A stretch of 64,000 nt of DNA from Aporhodopirellula aestuarii (GTDB lineage Bacteria; Planctomycetota; Planctomycetia; Pirellulales; Pirellulaceae): positions 49,347 to 113,346 of the forward strand of contig NZ_JAMQBK010000049.1 in assembly GCF_023701485.1 (NCBI RefSeq). The letters run 5' to 3'. The first letter of the stretch is position 1; every line of letters starts with the position of its first letter. This document shows, one piece after another, positions 1 to 9,149 of the stretch. The notes beneath the pieces are model-generated. The model was not told the DNA's origin, did not search any database, and saw only the letters and a program-made list of their open reading frames with translations. Made by a program: the position numbers and the translations under genes.

Positions 1-2
1 TG

Positions 3-155
3 GCCCAACCGGTTCGCCGCACAAGAATTGAGTCCGCCCACCTTTTCGACATCCCGTTCGACCTCCCGAACGAGCGGATCCTGTGGCATCCGTTTGAACC
101 GCACCTGACGACCGCACGACGCCACCCGCTAATAAACGTCAGGGCGTCCCAATGA
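3..155 (+). CDS. possible C-terminal end of a protein cut by the window edge
   Basis: A frame open from the left edge runs 50 codons to a TGA at 153-155. The translation contains HLFDIPFDLPNERILWHPF and looks more like ordinary protein than the other frames, which stop sooner or are of low quality. There is no start in the window. I do not recognise a family and cannot exclude a chance open frame. Confidence 0.25.
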   Translation, partial: AQPVRRTRIESAHLFDIPFDLPNERILWHPFEPHLTTARRHPLINVRASQ

Positions 156-566
156 CAGACCGCACCGCAACCGTACTTTGGCAGGACGATTGGTGAACAC
201 TTATTCGGGCCCGGCGAATATCCAAGAAGCCGCGGCGTGTTTCGCTCTGCGCGATGAATCGCCGACAACGAGTGCACGACGTCGGCTGCGGGCTGTCTCC
301 CCATTCTGGTCAAGAGGAAACGCTAGAAAGCCCACAGTGTGGGCCACGTAGGACTGGCGATCGGAAAGGAACTTCATTTGTCGCAAAACAAGCAATCCCA
401 CCCCATGCCGCCCTAACCCAGAGGGCGATCACGCGCGAATCAACTCACGCGATCGTCCCTTGAAGAAAAGACGCAACGCTAGGATCTCGCCCACCCACGA
501 CCGTGGGCAGGCTGAAAATTCACGTCACGGATGATACCAATGCGTTCGATAGAGAGACGCGATCGA
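156..566. other. non-coding stretch, nothing recognised
   Basis: About 410 bases with only short unconvincing open frames on both strands. I see no tRNA-like fold, no strong terminator and no copy of the interspersed palindromic element found elsewhere in the window. Confidence 0.4.
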
Positions 567-758
567 CTACTCATCCATCTCGTCGGCACGGCCCACTGCC
601 TGTGCATTCAGTTCTTCATCCGAGATAACCATCTCAGGATGCTCTTCAAGATAGGCTTTCATTTCGTCGCGTTCGACCGGGACGGTCGGCTCCTCCGACC
701 CGCAACCGGTGACCGAGAGAACGACAAAAACCACGATGAGAGAAATAGAACTTCGCAT
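567..758 (-). CDS. small predicted lipoprotein, 63 aa
   Basis: The protein starts MRSSISLIVV and has a hydrophobic segment ending in a lipobox (SVTGC, Cys19). It should therefore be exported and lipid-anchored. The mature part is about 45 residues, very acidic (many Glu and Asp), and has no recognisable domain. The frame stays open upstream to 824, but the start at 758 puts the signal sequence at the N-terminus and is preferred. It lies about 65 bases downstream of the DUF1559 gene on the same strand. A short lipoprotein after a DUF1559 gene is a common planctomycete arrangement, so the two are probably co-transcribed. Its function is unknown. Confidence 0.7.
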   Translation of the reverse strand: MRSSISLIVVFVVLSVTGCGSEEPTVPVERDEMKAYLEEHPEMVISDEELNAQAVGRADEMDE

Positions 759-823
759 AAGATTGAACCGGATGAGAGAAAAGAAAGTCAATTGGCAGTA
801 CGTCAAACACACAAGCGATATCA

Positions 824-2059
824 CTAAAAGTCCGAAATGACTTCGCTTGAGGCACGAGTTCCGAGAGCCCCCCAGAGGCCGTACGGGCTCTGGGAACCCG
901 GTACCGACAAAGGATCGTCGTGAGCAGCGTGAACACCTACCTGACCGCGTCCTCCATCGCCGGCTTCGATCGAATCGGTGACAAACTTGACTGCACCATC
1001 ACCCATCAGCACATGCACTCCGCCTTGGTGGCGACTGCTCGGTGGGGCAACCACGATCGAGTAATAGAAATTGTTACCGCAGAGCTCAGCGTTGGGTGGG
1101 AGGATCGTTAGCATCTGGGTGAAAATGGGAAGCAATGAAGCCCACTTCATCCCGCGTTGTTGATCGCCGCTGCCCCTCAGGGCGTTGGGGGCAGGGGTGT
1201 CGGACCAAAACAGAGGACGCTCTGGATCCAAGCTGACCCGGCACGCCAAATTGCCACCCTTGTTGAGGATGTTGTTGACTTTATTGTCGGCCAGGTGCGT
1301 CCGTTTATCATGATCACCCAGATCCGTCGCAATTTCACCTGCGAAGATGGTGTTCGACAGGCCATCGAGAACATCGCGAAATTTCGAGTCCAATTGGACT
1401 GCGAAGGCCCCGCGCTGAGAGGCTCGCACTCGCTCGGTCATCGGTGGCGAACCACCGCTCTGTGGGATACCCGTCAGACGATTCAGCGCGCCACCAAATC
1501 CGGTGTCACACGAGTCGCCGGTGCACATCGCATAGTTCGTACGACCAGGTGCCGGGAGACCAACACCAGGATCACTGGGGCATCGCAGTGTGGGGATGTT
1601 CGTCAACCAGGGATCGTAATAACCCCAGTTCAGGTGCGCTGAAAGCGGCATGCCGGGCCACGGCCCCATCGCGTTGTAAGTTCGAACGCCACCGGAATCA
1701 TCGGTCGTTTGGTACGGATTGCTGATCTGTTCCCATAACGCCTGTTGTTCAAAGAACGGGGTGAGTGCAACAAGAGCTGACCGCTCAAGACGGTTGTTCC
1801 CCCTCCTGCCGCTCTCGTGGCGACCAGCGTGGGTGCCCTTCGTGCCGCCACCATGAGTGGGAAGTTGTCTGTAGGTGGAATGGTAATTGTGAATCGACAG
1901 TCCAATCTGCTTGAAATTATTGCTGCAGCTCATCCGACGAGCCGCTTCACGGGCCGCTTGCACGGCCGGCAATAGGAGTCCCACAAGTACTCCAATAATG
2001 GCAATCACAACTAGTAGTTCTACCAGTGTGAACCCAACACGCTTCTGCAATTTCTTCAT
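824..2059 (-). CDS. DUF1559 domain-containing prepilin-like protein, 411 aa
   Basis: The N-terminus is a type IV prepilin-type signal: short basic leader, GFTLVE at residues 9-14 (cleavage expected after Gly9), then a hydrophobic helix followed by [12 protein letters not shown], the hallmark of the planctomycete DUF1559 family. Near the C-terminus is the family signature [12 protein letters not shown] (about residues 349-360) and a WGALGTRA segment. The length is typical. The ATG at 2059 is supported by an AAGGGAA ribosome binding site at 2064-2070. These proteins are presumed to be pseudopilin-like and exposed on the cell envelope. They are expanded to dozens of copies in planctomycetes, and no member has a firm biochemical role that I can name. 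The acidic lipoprotein follows it directly. Confidence 0.95.
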   Translation of the reverse strand: MKKLQKRVGFTLVELLVVIAIIGVLVGLLLPAVQAAREAARRMSCSNNFKQIGLSIHNYHSTYRQLPTHGGGTKGTHAGRHESGRRGNNRLERSALVALTPFFEQQALWEQISNPYQTTDDSGGVRTYNAMGPWPGMPLSAHLNWGYYDPWLTNIPTLRCPSDPGVGLPAPGRTNYAMCTGDSCDTGFGGALNRLTGIPQSGGSPPMTERVRASQRGAFAVQLDSKFRDVLDGLSNTIFAGEIATDLGDHDKRTHLADNKVNNILNKGGNLACRVSLDPERPLFWSDTPAPNALRGSGDQQRGMKWASLLPIFTQMLTILPPNAELCGNNFYYSIVVAPPSSRHQGGVHVLMGDGAVKFVTDSIEAGDGGRGQVGVHAAHDDPLSVPGSQSPYGLWGALGTRASSEVISDF

Positions 2060-2836
2060 TGCATTCCCTTTCGATAAGTAAAGATAGACGAGTCACCAAA
2101 GCCGATGGCTGTTGATGATCAAAACGAGAGCGTTGCGAAAGGGTTACCCGGCGTCTGGCGTGGGGGGGACATGAGCCGGCTTTCAACAACACCGGACAAG
2201 TCTAAAAGTTCTGACAGAAAGACGATTGGTCATATAGGTTGCCGATGTACAAATATGCGCACAACCACATTTTTACGGTGCGCCACGCTGCCGCAGGCGT
2301 CAGGGAATGTGGCGTACAACAACATTCCATGCGGAAAACGCGGTGGCAGTGAACCCCCGAACAGTGCTGGCAGGTAAAAAAAATAACCATTGGAGGCGTG
2401 ATCCAGGAGAATCGACTCCAGATTCAAGCAGGTAGGCAGGAGTCACTGGGCAGCATCCGATTAGCCGTCAGCCTCGACTGCTGATGCTTTGTTAAGTCGT
2501 GTAATTGAAGGCCTCGCAAGATCTGCTCCGCTTCTTAGTCGCGATTACGACGACAGCTGCTGTTGCCGGTGGCTGCATTCGCGCGCACGTATTTCCGGTC
2601 GTCGTGTTGCGACTTGCTGCGCTTTCTTTTCCCAACCACGGACTCACGGCCGTGGCGATGGCATGCCGTCACTTGGGTGGTCGATTCAATTACTGCGGGA
2701 TTTCAAATATGGCGAAACGGCGCAAGCCGTGCGGCGAAAACCGCACTACAACCACTGCTGTCCCCGTTTTTTGCCTTTGACTACCCGCGGAAGAACGCAA
2801 CGACCTCGCTGCTCCAAGCTAGCCGATGAATGGTTT
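2060..2836. other. long intergenic region upstream of the DUF1559 gene
   Basis: About 780 bases. It holds the ribosome binding site of the DUF1559 gene (2064-2070) and, at 2687-2735, a truncated copy of the interspersed palindromic element. Open frames here are short, overlap each other and resemble no family. I see no other gene. Confidence 0.5.
2687..2735 (-). repeat. truncated copy of the palindromic interspersed element
   Basis: The stretch contains ATTACTGCGGGATTTCAAA followed by a stem arm (ACGGCGCAAGCCG). It matches the start of the complete element at 19692-19842 read in the reverse direction. After about 2735 the similarity is lost and the second arm is missing, so this is a decayed or truncated copy. 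Confidence 0.65.
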
Positions 2837-3046
2837 TCAGTTTGATAACGCGATCAAGATTGGAATCCCGATGAGACACAGCGTCTGAAACGCCATGAGA
2901 AACCAGTAAGGTCCAGGTTGTTTGCGGCGATCGACTAACGCATTTTCACCGGAAATCCCAGCAACTGCAAAGCCGGTCCAGAGCTGCAAAAAGTACGTGA
3001 CAATGGCGGACACCGCGAGCAAGATCGGAACGACTGTTTCAAGCAT
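2837..3046 (-). CDS. small membrane protein with two helices, 69 aa
   Basis: MLETVVPILLAVSAIVTYFL begins a first hydrophobic helix (about residues 3-25). A polar, basic linker (VDRRKQPGPYW) follows, then a second helix (about residues 47-67). The pattern is that of a small integral membrane protein with a short loop. No clear Shine-Dalgarno sequence precedes the ATG, and I recognise no family. It is isolated between two intergenic regions that carry repeat copies. The clean two-helix pattern is the main reason to accept it. Confidence 0.55.
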   Translation of the reverse strand: MLETVVPILLAVSAIVTYFLQLWTGFAVAGISGENALVDRRKQPGPYWFLMAFQTLCLIGIPILIALSN

Positions 3047-3360
3047 TGGTTACAGCAAAGCCAGGCACCCGGACAGATGCTTCGGGAAACGGAGTTGAGG
3101 GAAGAGCGTCGCAGTCACAATTATATTGCAATCGATTGCGAGATGCCGGGAGAAAAGAAGCACGCCAAAGCTTACCAAAAAACGGTGCCACCGTCCGCGA
3201 TGGCAACTGATCAACATCCGATGTTCGTCACTGATGGAGGATGCACCTCGCTGGCCGGGCGAGGCACACAACCGTACGACAACCAGTTCTTGCACCGGAG
3301 GACCGCAGGCGAACACCGAACCCGACCGCGTCGCGAATGGCTAGACGAATAGCACCACCT

Positions 3361-3503
3361 TTCACGTAGCTCGGTCTCTCGGGACATTGATTGAAATACT
3401 GCGGGATTTCAAATGCCGCGGAACGGCGCAGGGCATCTGGTACCGCGGGACCGGACGGCTTGCGCCGTTCCGCTAATAACAGCACAAAAACAATTCATGT
3501 CCC
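3361..3503 (-). repeat. palindromic interspersed element, reverse orientation
   Basis: Read in reverse, this copy aligns along its whole length with the element at 19692-19842. The shared parts are the TTCACG-AGCTCGGTC flank (3361-3376), TACTGCGGGATTTCAAA (about 3398-3414), a stem whose right arm (GACGGCTTGCGCCGTTCCGC, about 3454-3473) is intact, and the distal flank ACAAAAACAAT-ATGTCCCC (about 3484-3503). The left arm is degraded, with mismatches from about 3430 to 3440, so the stem is weaker than in the 19.7-kb copy. Confidence 0.75.
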
Positions 3504-3514
3504 CGAGACCGAGT

Positions 3515-3538
3515 CCACCGTCTGGCGACGGCGGCTAC
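3515..3538 (+). repeat. short dyad repeat (CCGTC-TGGC-GACGG core)
   Basis: The core CCGTCTGGCGACGG with flanks CA and CGGCTAC occurs here and, almost identically, at 14485-14509. The core is a 5-bp inverted repeat around TGGC. Both copies lie just after a copy of the larger palindromic element. Confidence 0.6.
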
Positions 3539-3685
3539 CGCAACGTAAAAACCCACCCTCTGGCGATGATACGGACTTGCTGTACGCGGGTCTGGCGAAA
3601 CGTCATACGGCACGAGCGTGATGCCGGCGGCGAGCATCTTGGGCCCGAAGTGGGCTGGGCCTCTTGGTGCGGCGAAGCAGCTTGA

Positions 3686-4180
3686 TTAGATGCTGCTTTT
3701 CGCCGCGTAGAGCTCGGCGTACTCGATCGCCCAGGTATCGATCAGTTGCGCGAATTCGTCTGGGTCGACGTCGGCGATTTTGGCGTAGAACGATCGATTA
3801 AAGATCTCTCGGTTGAGCACCGTGCCTTTGCCTTTGAGATCCAGGACACGTAGATCGCTGTAGGGGCGGATCGCGATTTCGAGTCGGCTGTACAGGTTGC
3901 TGCGCCTACCGGCATCGAGCCGCAAGTCGTCTCGATAGCAAGCTTCGCCCCAGCCGTCTTCGCCGAACAACGACTCAGTGCGGAAGCCGGGGAAGTGATC
4001 GGCCACGCGATGCACGGCCTTTTCGATCTTCTCTGACAACGACAAACGATACGAAGCGTGCAGTCGCTTGAGATCCTCTTCGCTGAGTTCCTTACGACGC
4101 TCTTCGGATGCTTGATACTCCGCCCGGCGACGACCGCGTTCGATCGCTGATTCCAACCGCGAGTCGAAATCGTCACTCAT
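3686..4180 (-). CDS. conserved-looking hypothetical protein coupled to the Tex gene, about 164 aa
   Basis: A soluble, charged protein. The first 70 residues are helical and rich in Glu, Arg and Lys (FDSRLESAIERGRRRAEYQ), then comes a mixed region with GWGEACYRDDLRLDAGRRSN and a C-terminal helical part ending IEYAELYAAKSS. There is no signal peptide or membrane segment. Translation can start at the ATG at 4180, sharing one base with the stop codon of the upstream Tex gene (TGATG), or at a GTG one codon earlier, giving a 4-base overlap. Either arrangement indicates translational coupling, so the protein probably works with, or at the same time as, the Tex-like protein. I recognise no family. 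Confidence 0.8.
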   Translation of the reverse strand: MSDDFDSRLESAIERGRRRAEYQASEERRKELSEEDLKRLHASYRLSLSEKIEKAVHRVADHFPGFRTESLFGEDGWGEACYRDDLRLDAGRRSNLYSRLEIAIRPYSDLRVLDLKGKGTVLNREIFNRSFYAKIADVDPDEFAQLIDTWAIEYAELYAAKSSI

Positions 4181-7100
4181 CACGCATTCTCCTCGGTCGA
4201 TGGTCCGGCGTCTCCTGAAACAACCGCGGACTCGGCGACCGGTTGGGCTGGCTTGTCATCCGAAGGCGACTGAACCGGCTCTGGCTTCGATTCGGGTTGC
4301 GATTCCGCCACGGGTGCGGCTTCGGCTTTGGGTGCCTCTGGCTTCTTTTCCGCGGGCTTCTTCTCGGCAGGCTTGGCTTTGTCCTTGTTGAACAACTGCA
4401 TCAGATCGCCGAACGATCGCAGCGGTTCTTTGCCTTCTTGCATCGCATCGGAAAGCGGTGCCGAATCGGGTTCCTTACCGACGACTTCGTAGACTTCGGG
4501 ACGTCGTGGGCCGCGTCCGCGTTGTTGATCGCGACCACCGCCGGATCGGCCGCGTCCGCCGTCACGACCGCCACCGCCTCGGTTGTCGCGACGTTGCCCG
4601 CCACCACCGGATCGCGATCGATCGCCCTGGCCTTTTCCGGCCGCCGCAGGTGCGCCGCCGGCATTTCCGCCACGACCTCTGGGAGCTCCACCGGCCTCAC
4701 GGCCAGCAGGCGCCGCAGCACCGCCGCGTCCGCGAGGAGCGCCGCCGCGGTTTGCACCGCGTGGGCCGCGTGATTCATTGCGATGAGCTTGCAACTCGGC
4801 TTCGCGTTGCGGTGAAATCGCACTGAGCCCGACGCGTCGACGCTTGCTGTCGATGCCGGTCACCCAAGCGGTCACGACGTCGCCGACCTGAACGGCTTCG
4901 TGAAGGTCTTCGATGAAGCCGTCCGAAATTCGGCTGACGTGAATCAGGCCGCTGCACTCGGGAGTCAGTTCGACGAAGACGCCGAACGGCATCACGCCGA
5001 CCACGACGCCGATCACTTGATCGCCTTCTTTCAGTTCGCTCAACGCCGGCATGGTCGTCATCACCGCTGGAGCGGGTCCGTCGACGGTGCCTTCACCAAA
5101 CGGTTCGCACAACCAATTGACGATCTGCTGCGAGCGACGCACACCGACTTGCCATTCTTTGATCAGTTTATCGACCTTGGCACGCTCTGGTTTCGGCTGG
5201 CGGAATGGCTCCGGTACCGTTGGTCCCTGGGCGGCGGGTTGTGCCGCGGCTGCTTCTTCGCCGGGGGCATCAGTCGCCTCGCCTGCAGGCGTTTCGGTTT
5301 CGTCAGATGCCGTCGGAGACTCGGCTGCGGCTTCAGCAGCTTCTTCGCTGGCGACTGGCTCTTCCGTGGCAACGGGTTCTTCGGTGGCGGCTTCCGCGGT
5401 GACCTCTTCGGTCGCAGCCTCGTCCGTGGGTGCGGGCGTCGCTGCGAGTGCTGCCGATTGTTCGGTCGCATCGGATTCGCCGGTTGCGGCCGCGTCCGCG
5501 GGTCCGAACGCGGAACCATCCTCACCGGAGCTTTCGGTGTCGCTCGGATCCGCGGTCGCTTTGGCTTCTTCGATCGGATCGGTGACGGTCGGTTTCGGTT
5601 CGCTGTAGTCCGGGAACTCGTAGCCAGGAGGCGACGCAGGCGGCAGTTCGATCTCGAGTGCTTTCGCCAACCGTTTCGCTAACGCGTAATCGTCGGGGTG
5701 GATCAACGTTCCATCGAGGGTCTCTTCGCTGCCGAAGACTCGCAAGAATGGCAACGCTTGACGGGTGTGAATCGGCGATGCCCACTCAGCCCGCTCGAGC
5801 AAATCGTTGCGGGAGCTGATCAGTTTTTCGCGTCGTTCGGTATCGATCTTAGCGGCCGTTTGGGCGGTCATGCCGGGCAAACGCTCCAACCACGATGCGG
5901 TCGTTGAGTTGACATCGACGCCACCGCGAGCGGCACCACTGACGAGCACGTCTTCGAGAGCGTCCAAGACGGCTTGGTCGGAAAGCTCACGTTGGAACGA
6001 TCCCAAGCGAAGCTTCAGCGGATCAACCTTCACCATCGCTTGGGAAGGTTGCAGGGTTGAGAACGCGATCCATGCCGCCGAACGAAAACGTCGCGGCGTT
6101 GATCGCATTTCTTGGTCGCCCGCCGAACTGCCCGCGTACGCGTCGGCACCACTGCGATCAGCCAACGTCCAGCGAACCGATTGGTCAGCCGACTGTTTGA
6201 TCAATTCACCGACCGCGATCATGCAAGCACGACGTGCCGGTCCGTTACTGATCACGATCAGGTCGACGTGATACTGATGAATCAGCTCGCCCATCTTGGT
6301 CACCGCGAGGGTTCGCATCGCGGCTGACAATTGGCAAGGGATGTCTTCGTTGTGCAACACGCGACCGTCGGCGGCGACGATCGAAGTCGCTGCGGTGCGT
6401 GGGCCGATGGCGTCGATCGACATCACGACTTTGGCTTCCACGCCACCACGGTTGATTTGGCGATGCAGGTTATCAGCGGCGATCGCGACCAAACGTGCAG
6501 ACGCTTGCTCTTGAATCTCGTCCCACCAAGCACTCTCGGCGGCATCGCGAAGAGCCGCTTCGTTGGCCAAAACGATGGCGGCGAGGCGGTCGCTGAAATG
6601 TCGGTTGAGGTTCGCGGCTGCTTTCTGGACTTCGGCGACGAGCTGTGCCGCGTCGTAATCGAAAGCACACGTGGCGACTTGACTCCGCAGAGCGCGGCTC
6701 AACATCACGACTTGGAAAGCACTCAGCTTGTTCGCCGGCATGCGTTTCCCCGCAAGCGGCTTGAGCGTGCTGACCAACCAGCGACGGCGGCGTTGACGTG
6801 GCGAAACCTTTTTCTTCTTCGCCGGCTTGGCCGGGGCCGCTTTCTTCTCGACCGACTCGGCAGCGACGGGCTCGAACGCGATCTCAGGCTTGGCTTCGGC
6901 AGCAGCGGGAGTGGACTCCGCGGTGGCTTCCGCAGGCGCGGTCACGTCAGCGGCAGACGGGTCTTTGGTTTCGGCGGTTGCGGAAGGTTCGGCCGCAGCA
7001 TCCACGGCGACAGGAGTTTCAGTCGATTGTTCTGACGCAACAGTCTCCACCGCGGGTGCAGCTTCGTCTGCGGGAGCTTCTGCCGCAGGGGCTTCAGCAA

Positions 7101-8178
7101 CGGGGGATTCAGCAACGGGGGATTCAGCGGCAGGGGTATCCGACGGAGCGGTTTCGGGGGCGGGCGTTTCAGCGGCCAGCGTCTTCGCCACCGCCGATTC
7201 TGACGCGGCTTCCGCGTTCTCGGTCGCGGGAGTCCCATCAGCCGACGGGGCACCTTCAGCGACCGGGGCACCTTCAGTCGCAGGGACGTTTTCGGTTGCC
7301 GCAGCGGCAACAACATCCCCAGCGGCTTCGGGAGCAGCTTCGCCGGCGGTTGCGGCCGCGTCTTCGCTCACCGCGGGAGCCGCCTTCTTGCCCTTCTTTT
7401 TCTTTTTCTTACTCGGTTTCACCGACGCTTCTTCATCCTCGTCGCTGCCGCCGTGGGGATCGGTGACTTCGAGGATGTGAATTTTGGCGTGGCGGGACAA
7501 CCATCGCACCGCGGCACCCATGATCCGCGGGTCACCACTCATCCGCTTGGCCAACGCGTCGTCCAGTTTGGCGAGCGCGGACTCGACCGACGAGGTGGCC
7601 GGCGTGGGGGTTTCGGGGGCAGGGGTTTCTGTGTCTGGTGTTTCCCCGGTGGCTTCCGCATTCTCGGGCGTGGCCGGTTCTACGGGCGCCGGTTCTACGG
7701 GCGCCGGTTCTACGGGCGCCGGTTCCGCGGGGGTGGCGACCGCGGCGGACTGCATCAACGTACCGGCGAGAGCTTCGAGATCGGAACCGTCGCCCTTCAC
7801 AGGGCTCATGATTCGGACGGCGAGCCGCTGCGTCAAATTGCCTGATTCACCCGACTCTGTTTTCACCCGGCGACTGAGGCGATCGAGCAAGCGACGCGAT
7901 TTCGCTCCGGAAATGGCTCTACCGATCGCGGGATCGGCGAGCTGGGTCGACTCCCACGCGGCATGCAATTGCTCGCGGTATTCATCGAGCCGTTGCTGCG
8001 TCCGCACCGCGTGCGAGAGAGCCCACAGACTCGATTCGTCGAGCCCACCGAGTTCGTCGCGCCGGTATCGGGCGAGAAACGGAGGCGTGTAGCCTTGCTC
8101 GATCAACGGCAGGGCCAAACGTAAACTCGAAACCTCGCAACGCCCGCGTTGGGCGATTGCGTCCAGATCAACGTTCAT
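4180..8178 (-). CDS. tex: Tex-family S1 RNA-binding protein with large low-complexity insertions, 1332 aa
   Basis: Tex proteins are transcription accessory factors that bind nucleic acid, usually about 720-790 aa. Visible parts in order: Tex N-terminal helices (about 1-145, ARYRRDELGGLDE at 36-48); the rest of the helical domain, resumed at 195-240 and 455-580; a YqgF/RNase-H-like domain (about 582-690); the helix-hairpin-helix region (about 735-840, GGVDVNSTTASWLERLPGM); and an S1 domain (about 1045-1125, PFGVFVELTPECSGLIHVSR). Insertions rich in Ala, Pro, Glu and Thr occupy about 145-195, 240-455 and 855-990. After S1 come an Arg-Gly-rich tail (about 1135-1230) and an acidic end. In the YqgF domain the usual SEAGAS stretch reads DRSGAD, so any catalytic site is altered. 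A 15-bp tandem repeat at 7676-7720 encodes repeated PAPVE. The next gene overlaps its stop codon. Confidence 0.92.
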   Translation of the reverse strand: MNVDLDAIAQRGRCEVSSLRLALPLIEQGYTPPFLARYRRDELGGLDESSLWALSHAVRTQQRLDEYREQLHAAWESTQLADPAIGRAISGAKSRRLLDRLSRRVKTESGESGNLTQRLAVRIMSPVKGDGSDLEALAGTLMQSAAVATPAEPAPVEPAPVEPAPVEPATPENAEATGETPDTETPAPETPTPATSSVESALAKLDDALAKRMSGDPRIMGAAVRWLSRHAKIHILEVTDPHGGSDEDEEASVKPSKKKKKKGKKAAPAVSEDAAATAGEAAPEAAGDVVAAAATENVPATEGAPVAEGAPSADGTPATENAEAASESAVAKTLAAETPAPETAPSDTPAAESPVAESPVAEAPAAEAPADEAAPAVETVASEQSTETPVAVDAAAEPSATAETKDPSAADVTAPAEATAESTPAAAEAKPEIAFEPVAAESVEKKAAPAKPAKKKKVSPRQRRRRWLVSTLKPLAGKRMPANKLSAFQVVMLSRALRSQVATCAFDYDAAQLVAEVQKAAANLNRHFSDRLAAIVLANEAALRDAAESAWWDEIQEQASARLVAIAADNLHRQINRGGVEAKVVMSIDAIGPRTAATSIVAADGRVLHNEDIPCQLSAAMRTLAVTKMGELIHQYHVDLIVISNGPARRACMIAVGELIKQSADQSVRWTLADRSGADAYAGSSAGDQEMRSTPRRFRSAAWIAFSTLQPSQAMVKVDPLKLRLGSFQRELSDQAVLDALEDVLVSGAARGGVDVNSTTASWLERLPGMTAQTAAKIDTERREKLISSRNDLLERAEWASPIHTRQALPFLRVFGSEETLDGTLIHPDDYALAKRLAKALEIELPPASPPGYEFPDYSEPKPTVTDPIEEAKATADPSDTESSGEDGSAFGPADAAATGESDATEQSAALAATPAPTDEAATEEVTAEAATEEPVATEEPVASEEAAEAAAESPTASDETETPAGEATDAPGEEAAAAQPAAQGPTVPEPFRQPKPERAKVDKLIKEWQVGVRRSQQIVNWLCEPFGEGTVDGPAPAVMTTMPALSELKEGDQVIGVVVGVMPFGVFVELTPECSGLIHVSRISDGFIEDLHEAVQVGDVVTAWVTGIDSKRRRVGLSAISPQREAELQAHRNESRGPRGANRGGAPRGRGGAAAPAGREAGGAPRGRGGNAGGAPAAAGKGQGDRSRSGGGGQRRDNRGGGGRDGGRGRSGGGRDQQRGRGPRRPEVYEVVGKEPDSAPLSDAMQEGKEPLRSFGDLMQLFNKDKAKPAEKKPAEKKPEAPKAEAAPVAESQPESKPEPVQSPSDDKPAQPVAESAVVSGDAGPSTEENA
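7676..7720 (-). repeat. 15-bp tandem repeat inside the Tex gene
   Basis: Three perfect units of GGTTCTACGGGCGCC on the plus strand are followed by a partial fourth. They encode repeated PVEPA on the coding strand (about residues 153-170). The in-frame period keeps the protein readable and suggests growth of the linker by slippage. Confidence 0.85.
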
Positions 8179-8495
8179 CAGATGTTCGGTCGCTTTACTA
8201 ACTTTGGGGGGACGACTCGAGAGTCAAACGGTCGTCCACGAAACACGCGAAAGTGGTTATATGATCGAGCGGTCGCCGTCGCTTGGGTGTCCCGATCGCA
8301 GCCGGCACGCATTCTAAAAGATGGAATGCGTGACCAACCCAATCGAAACGCTGCGAGGACCATAGACGAACCGCTCTGGATCGAGCCTGGGGAGGATAAA
8401 GGTGGGGGCCCCACATTGTCAACCATCGCATATTTGGCGTCCCCCCGGATCGGTTGCTCAAACAGGCCTCGTCGCCGACCTCGGGCGACGGCAAA
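8179..8495. other. region upstream of the Tex gene
   Basis: About 320 bases between the Tex start and the stop of the next minus-strand gene. It should carry the Tex promoter, but I cannot point to a convincing -35/-10 pair. A small dyad GTCGCC-n6-GGGCGAC lies near 8469-8487. I see no gene. Confidence 0.35.
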
Positions 8496-8942
8496 CTACC
8501 GCGTCTGGAGCATTCGCCACAACCAAAACGCCATCAATCCGCCCCGGACCGACCACGCAACCGTCCGAATCCAATTCGTCGCCACCAACCGCCGGTACAC
8601 CTGCATGTCAAACCCTTCGGCAAACCGCGAATGACAGGGGACCTGCAAAAACACGGTGCTCGCCCAAATCACCACGACCAATGCGAATCCGATCACCATC
8701 CACAAACGCGGAACGGACGCCGGGCTCACCGCGATCAACCCCGCCGCGCTGACGATTTCGATCAGCATCGGAATCATCACGATCGGCGTGATCAATCGAG
8801 CGTGGTCGACCGCGTATCGCTGGAACGCCTCCTCGCCGACCCGATCGAACATCGCGTAGTGAACGATCTGAACCATCCAAATCAGCCCGACCATGTACCA
8901 GGTCGCCAGGAGATTGAGAACAAAGAGCAATTGAGGCAGCAT
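8496..8942 (-). CDS. four-helix integral membrane protein, 148 aa
   Basis: Four hydrophobic segments are visible at about residues 3-25, 48-72, 78-98 and 122-145. Between the first two is a conserved-looking polar loop (HYAMFDRVGEEAFQRYAVDH), and a further loop precedes the last helix (QVPCHSRFAEGFD). The overall shape resembles small bacterial four-helix membrane proteins of unknown function, and I cannot assign a Pfam family with confidence. The start ATG at 8942 gives an immediate membrane helix. It is followed by the Tex gene on the same strand after 317 bases, so the two are probably not one operon. Confidence 0.75.
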   Translation of the reverse strand: MLPQLLFVLNLLATWYMVGLIWMVQIVHYAMFDRVGEEAFQRYAVDHARLITPIVMIPMLIEIVSAAGLIAVSPASVPRLWMVIGFALVVVIWASTVFLQVPCHSRFAEGFDMQVYRRLVATNWIRTVAWSVRGGLMAFWLWRMLQTR

Positions 8943-9149
8943 GAACTTGCTTTGTCGTTGGGGCGTCCGTCGGCCGCGACGCGTGGCGGCGTGTTGATTT
9001 CGTAAACCGATGCGTGAAAGGGCGATGGTGGGTGTTCGGTTCCCGTCGAACAGACGCTCTCAGCCGAATCGGGAGTGCGATCCACCAAAATTCTTTAGGC
9101 AGAAAATTTCTGGCGAAATCCGGCACGACCTTTCAGATCCGAACTGGCT

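Larger units (their letters stand above)
3047..3685. other. intergenic region with repeat copies
   Basis: About 640 bases without a convincing gene. It contains a nearly full copy of the palindromic element (3361-3503) and, 11 bases further, a copy of the short CCGTCTGGCGACGG repeat (3515-3538). Short frames across it are read through the repeats and are not credible genes. Confidence 0.55.
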
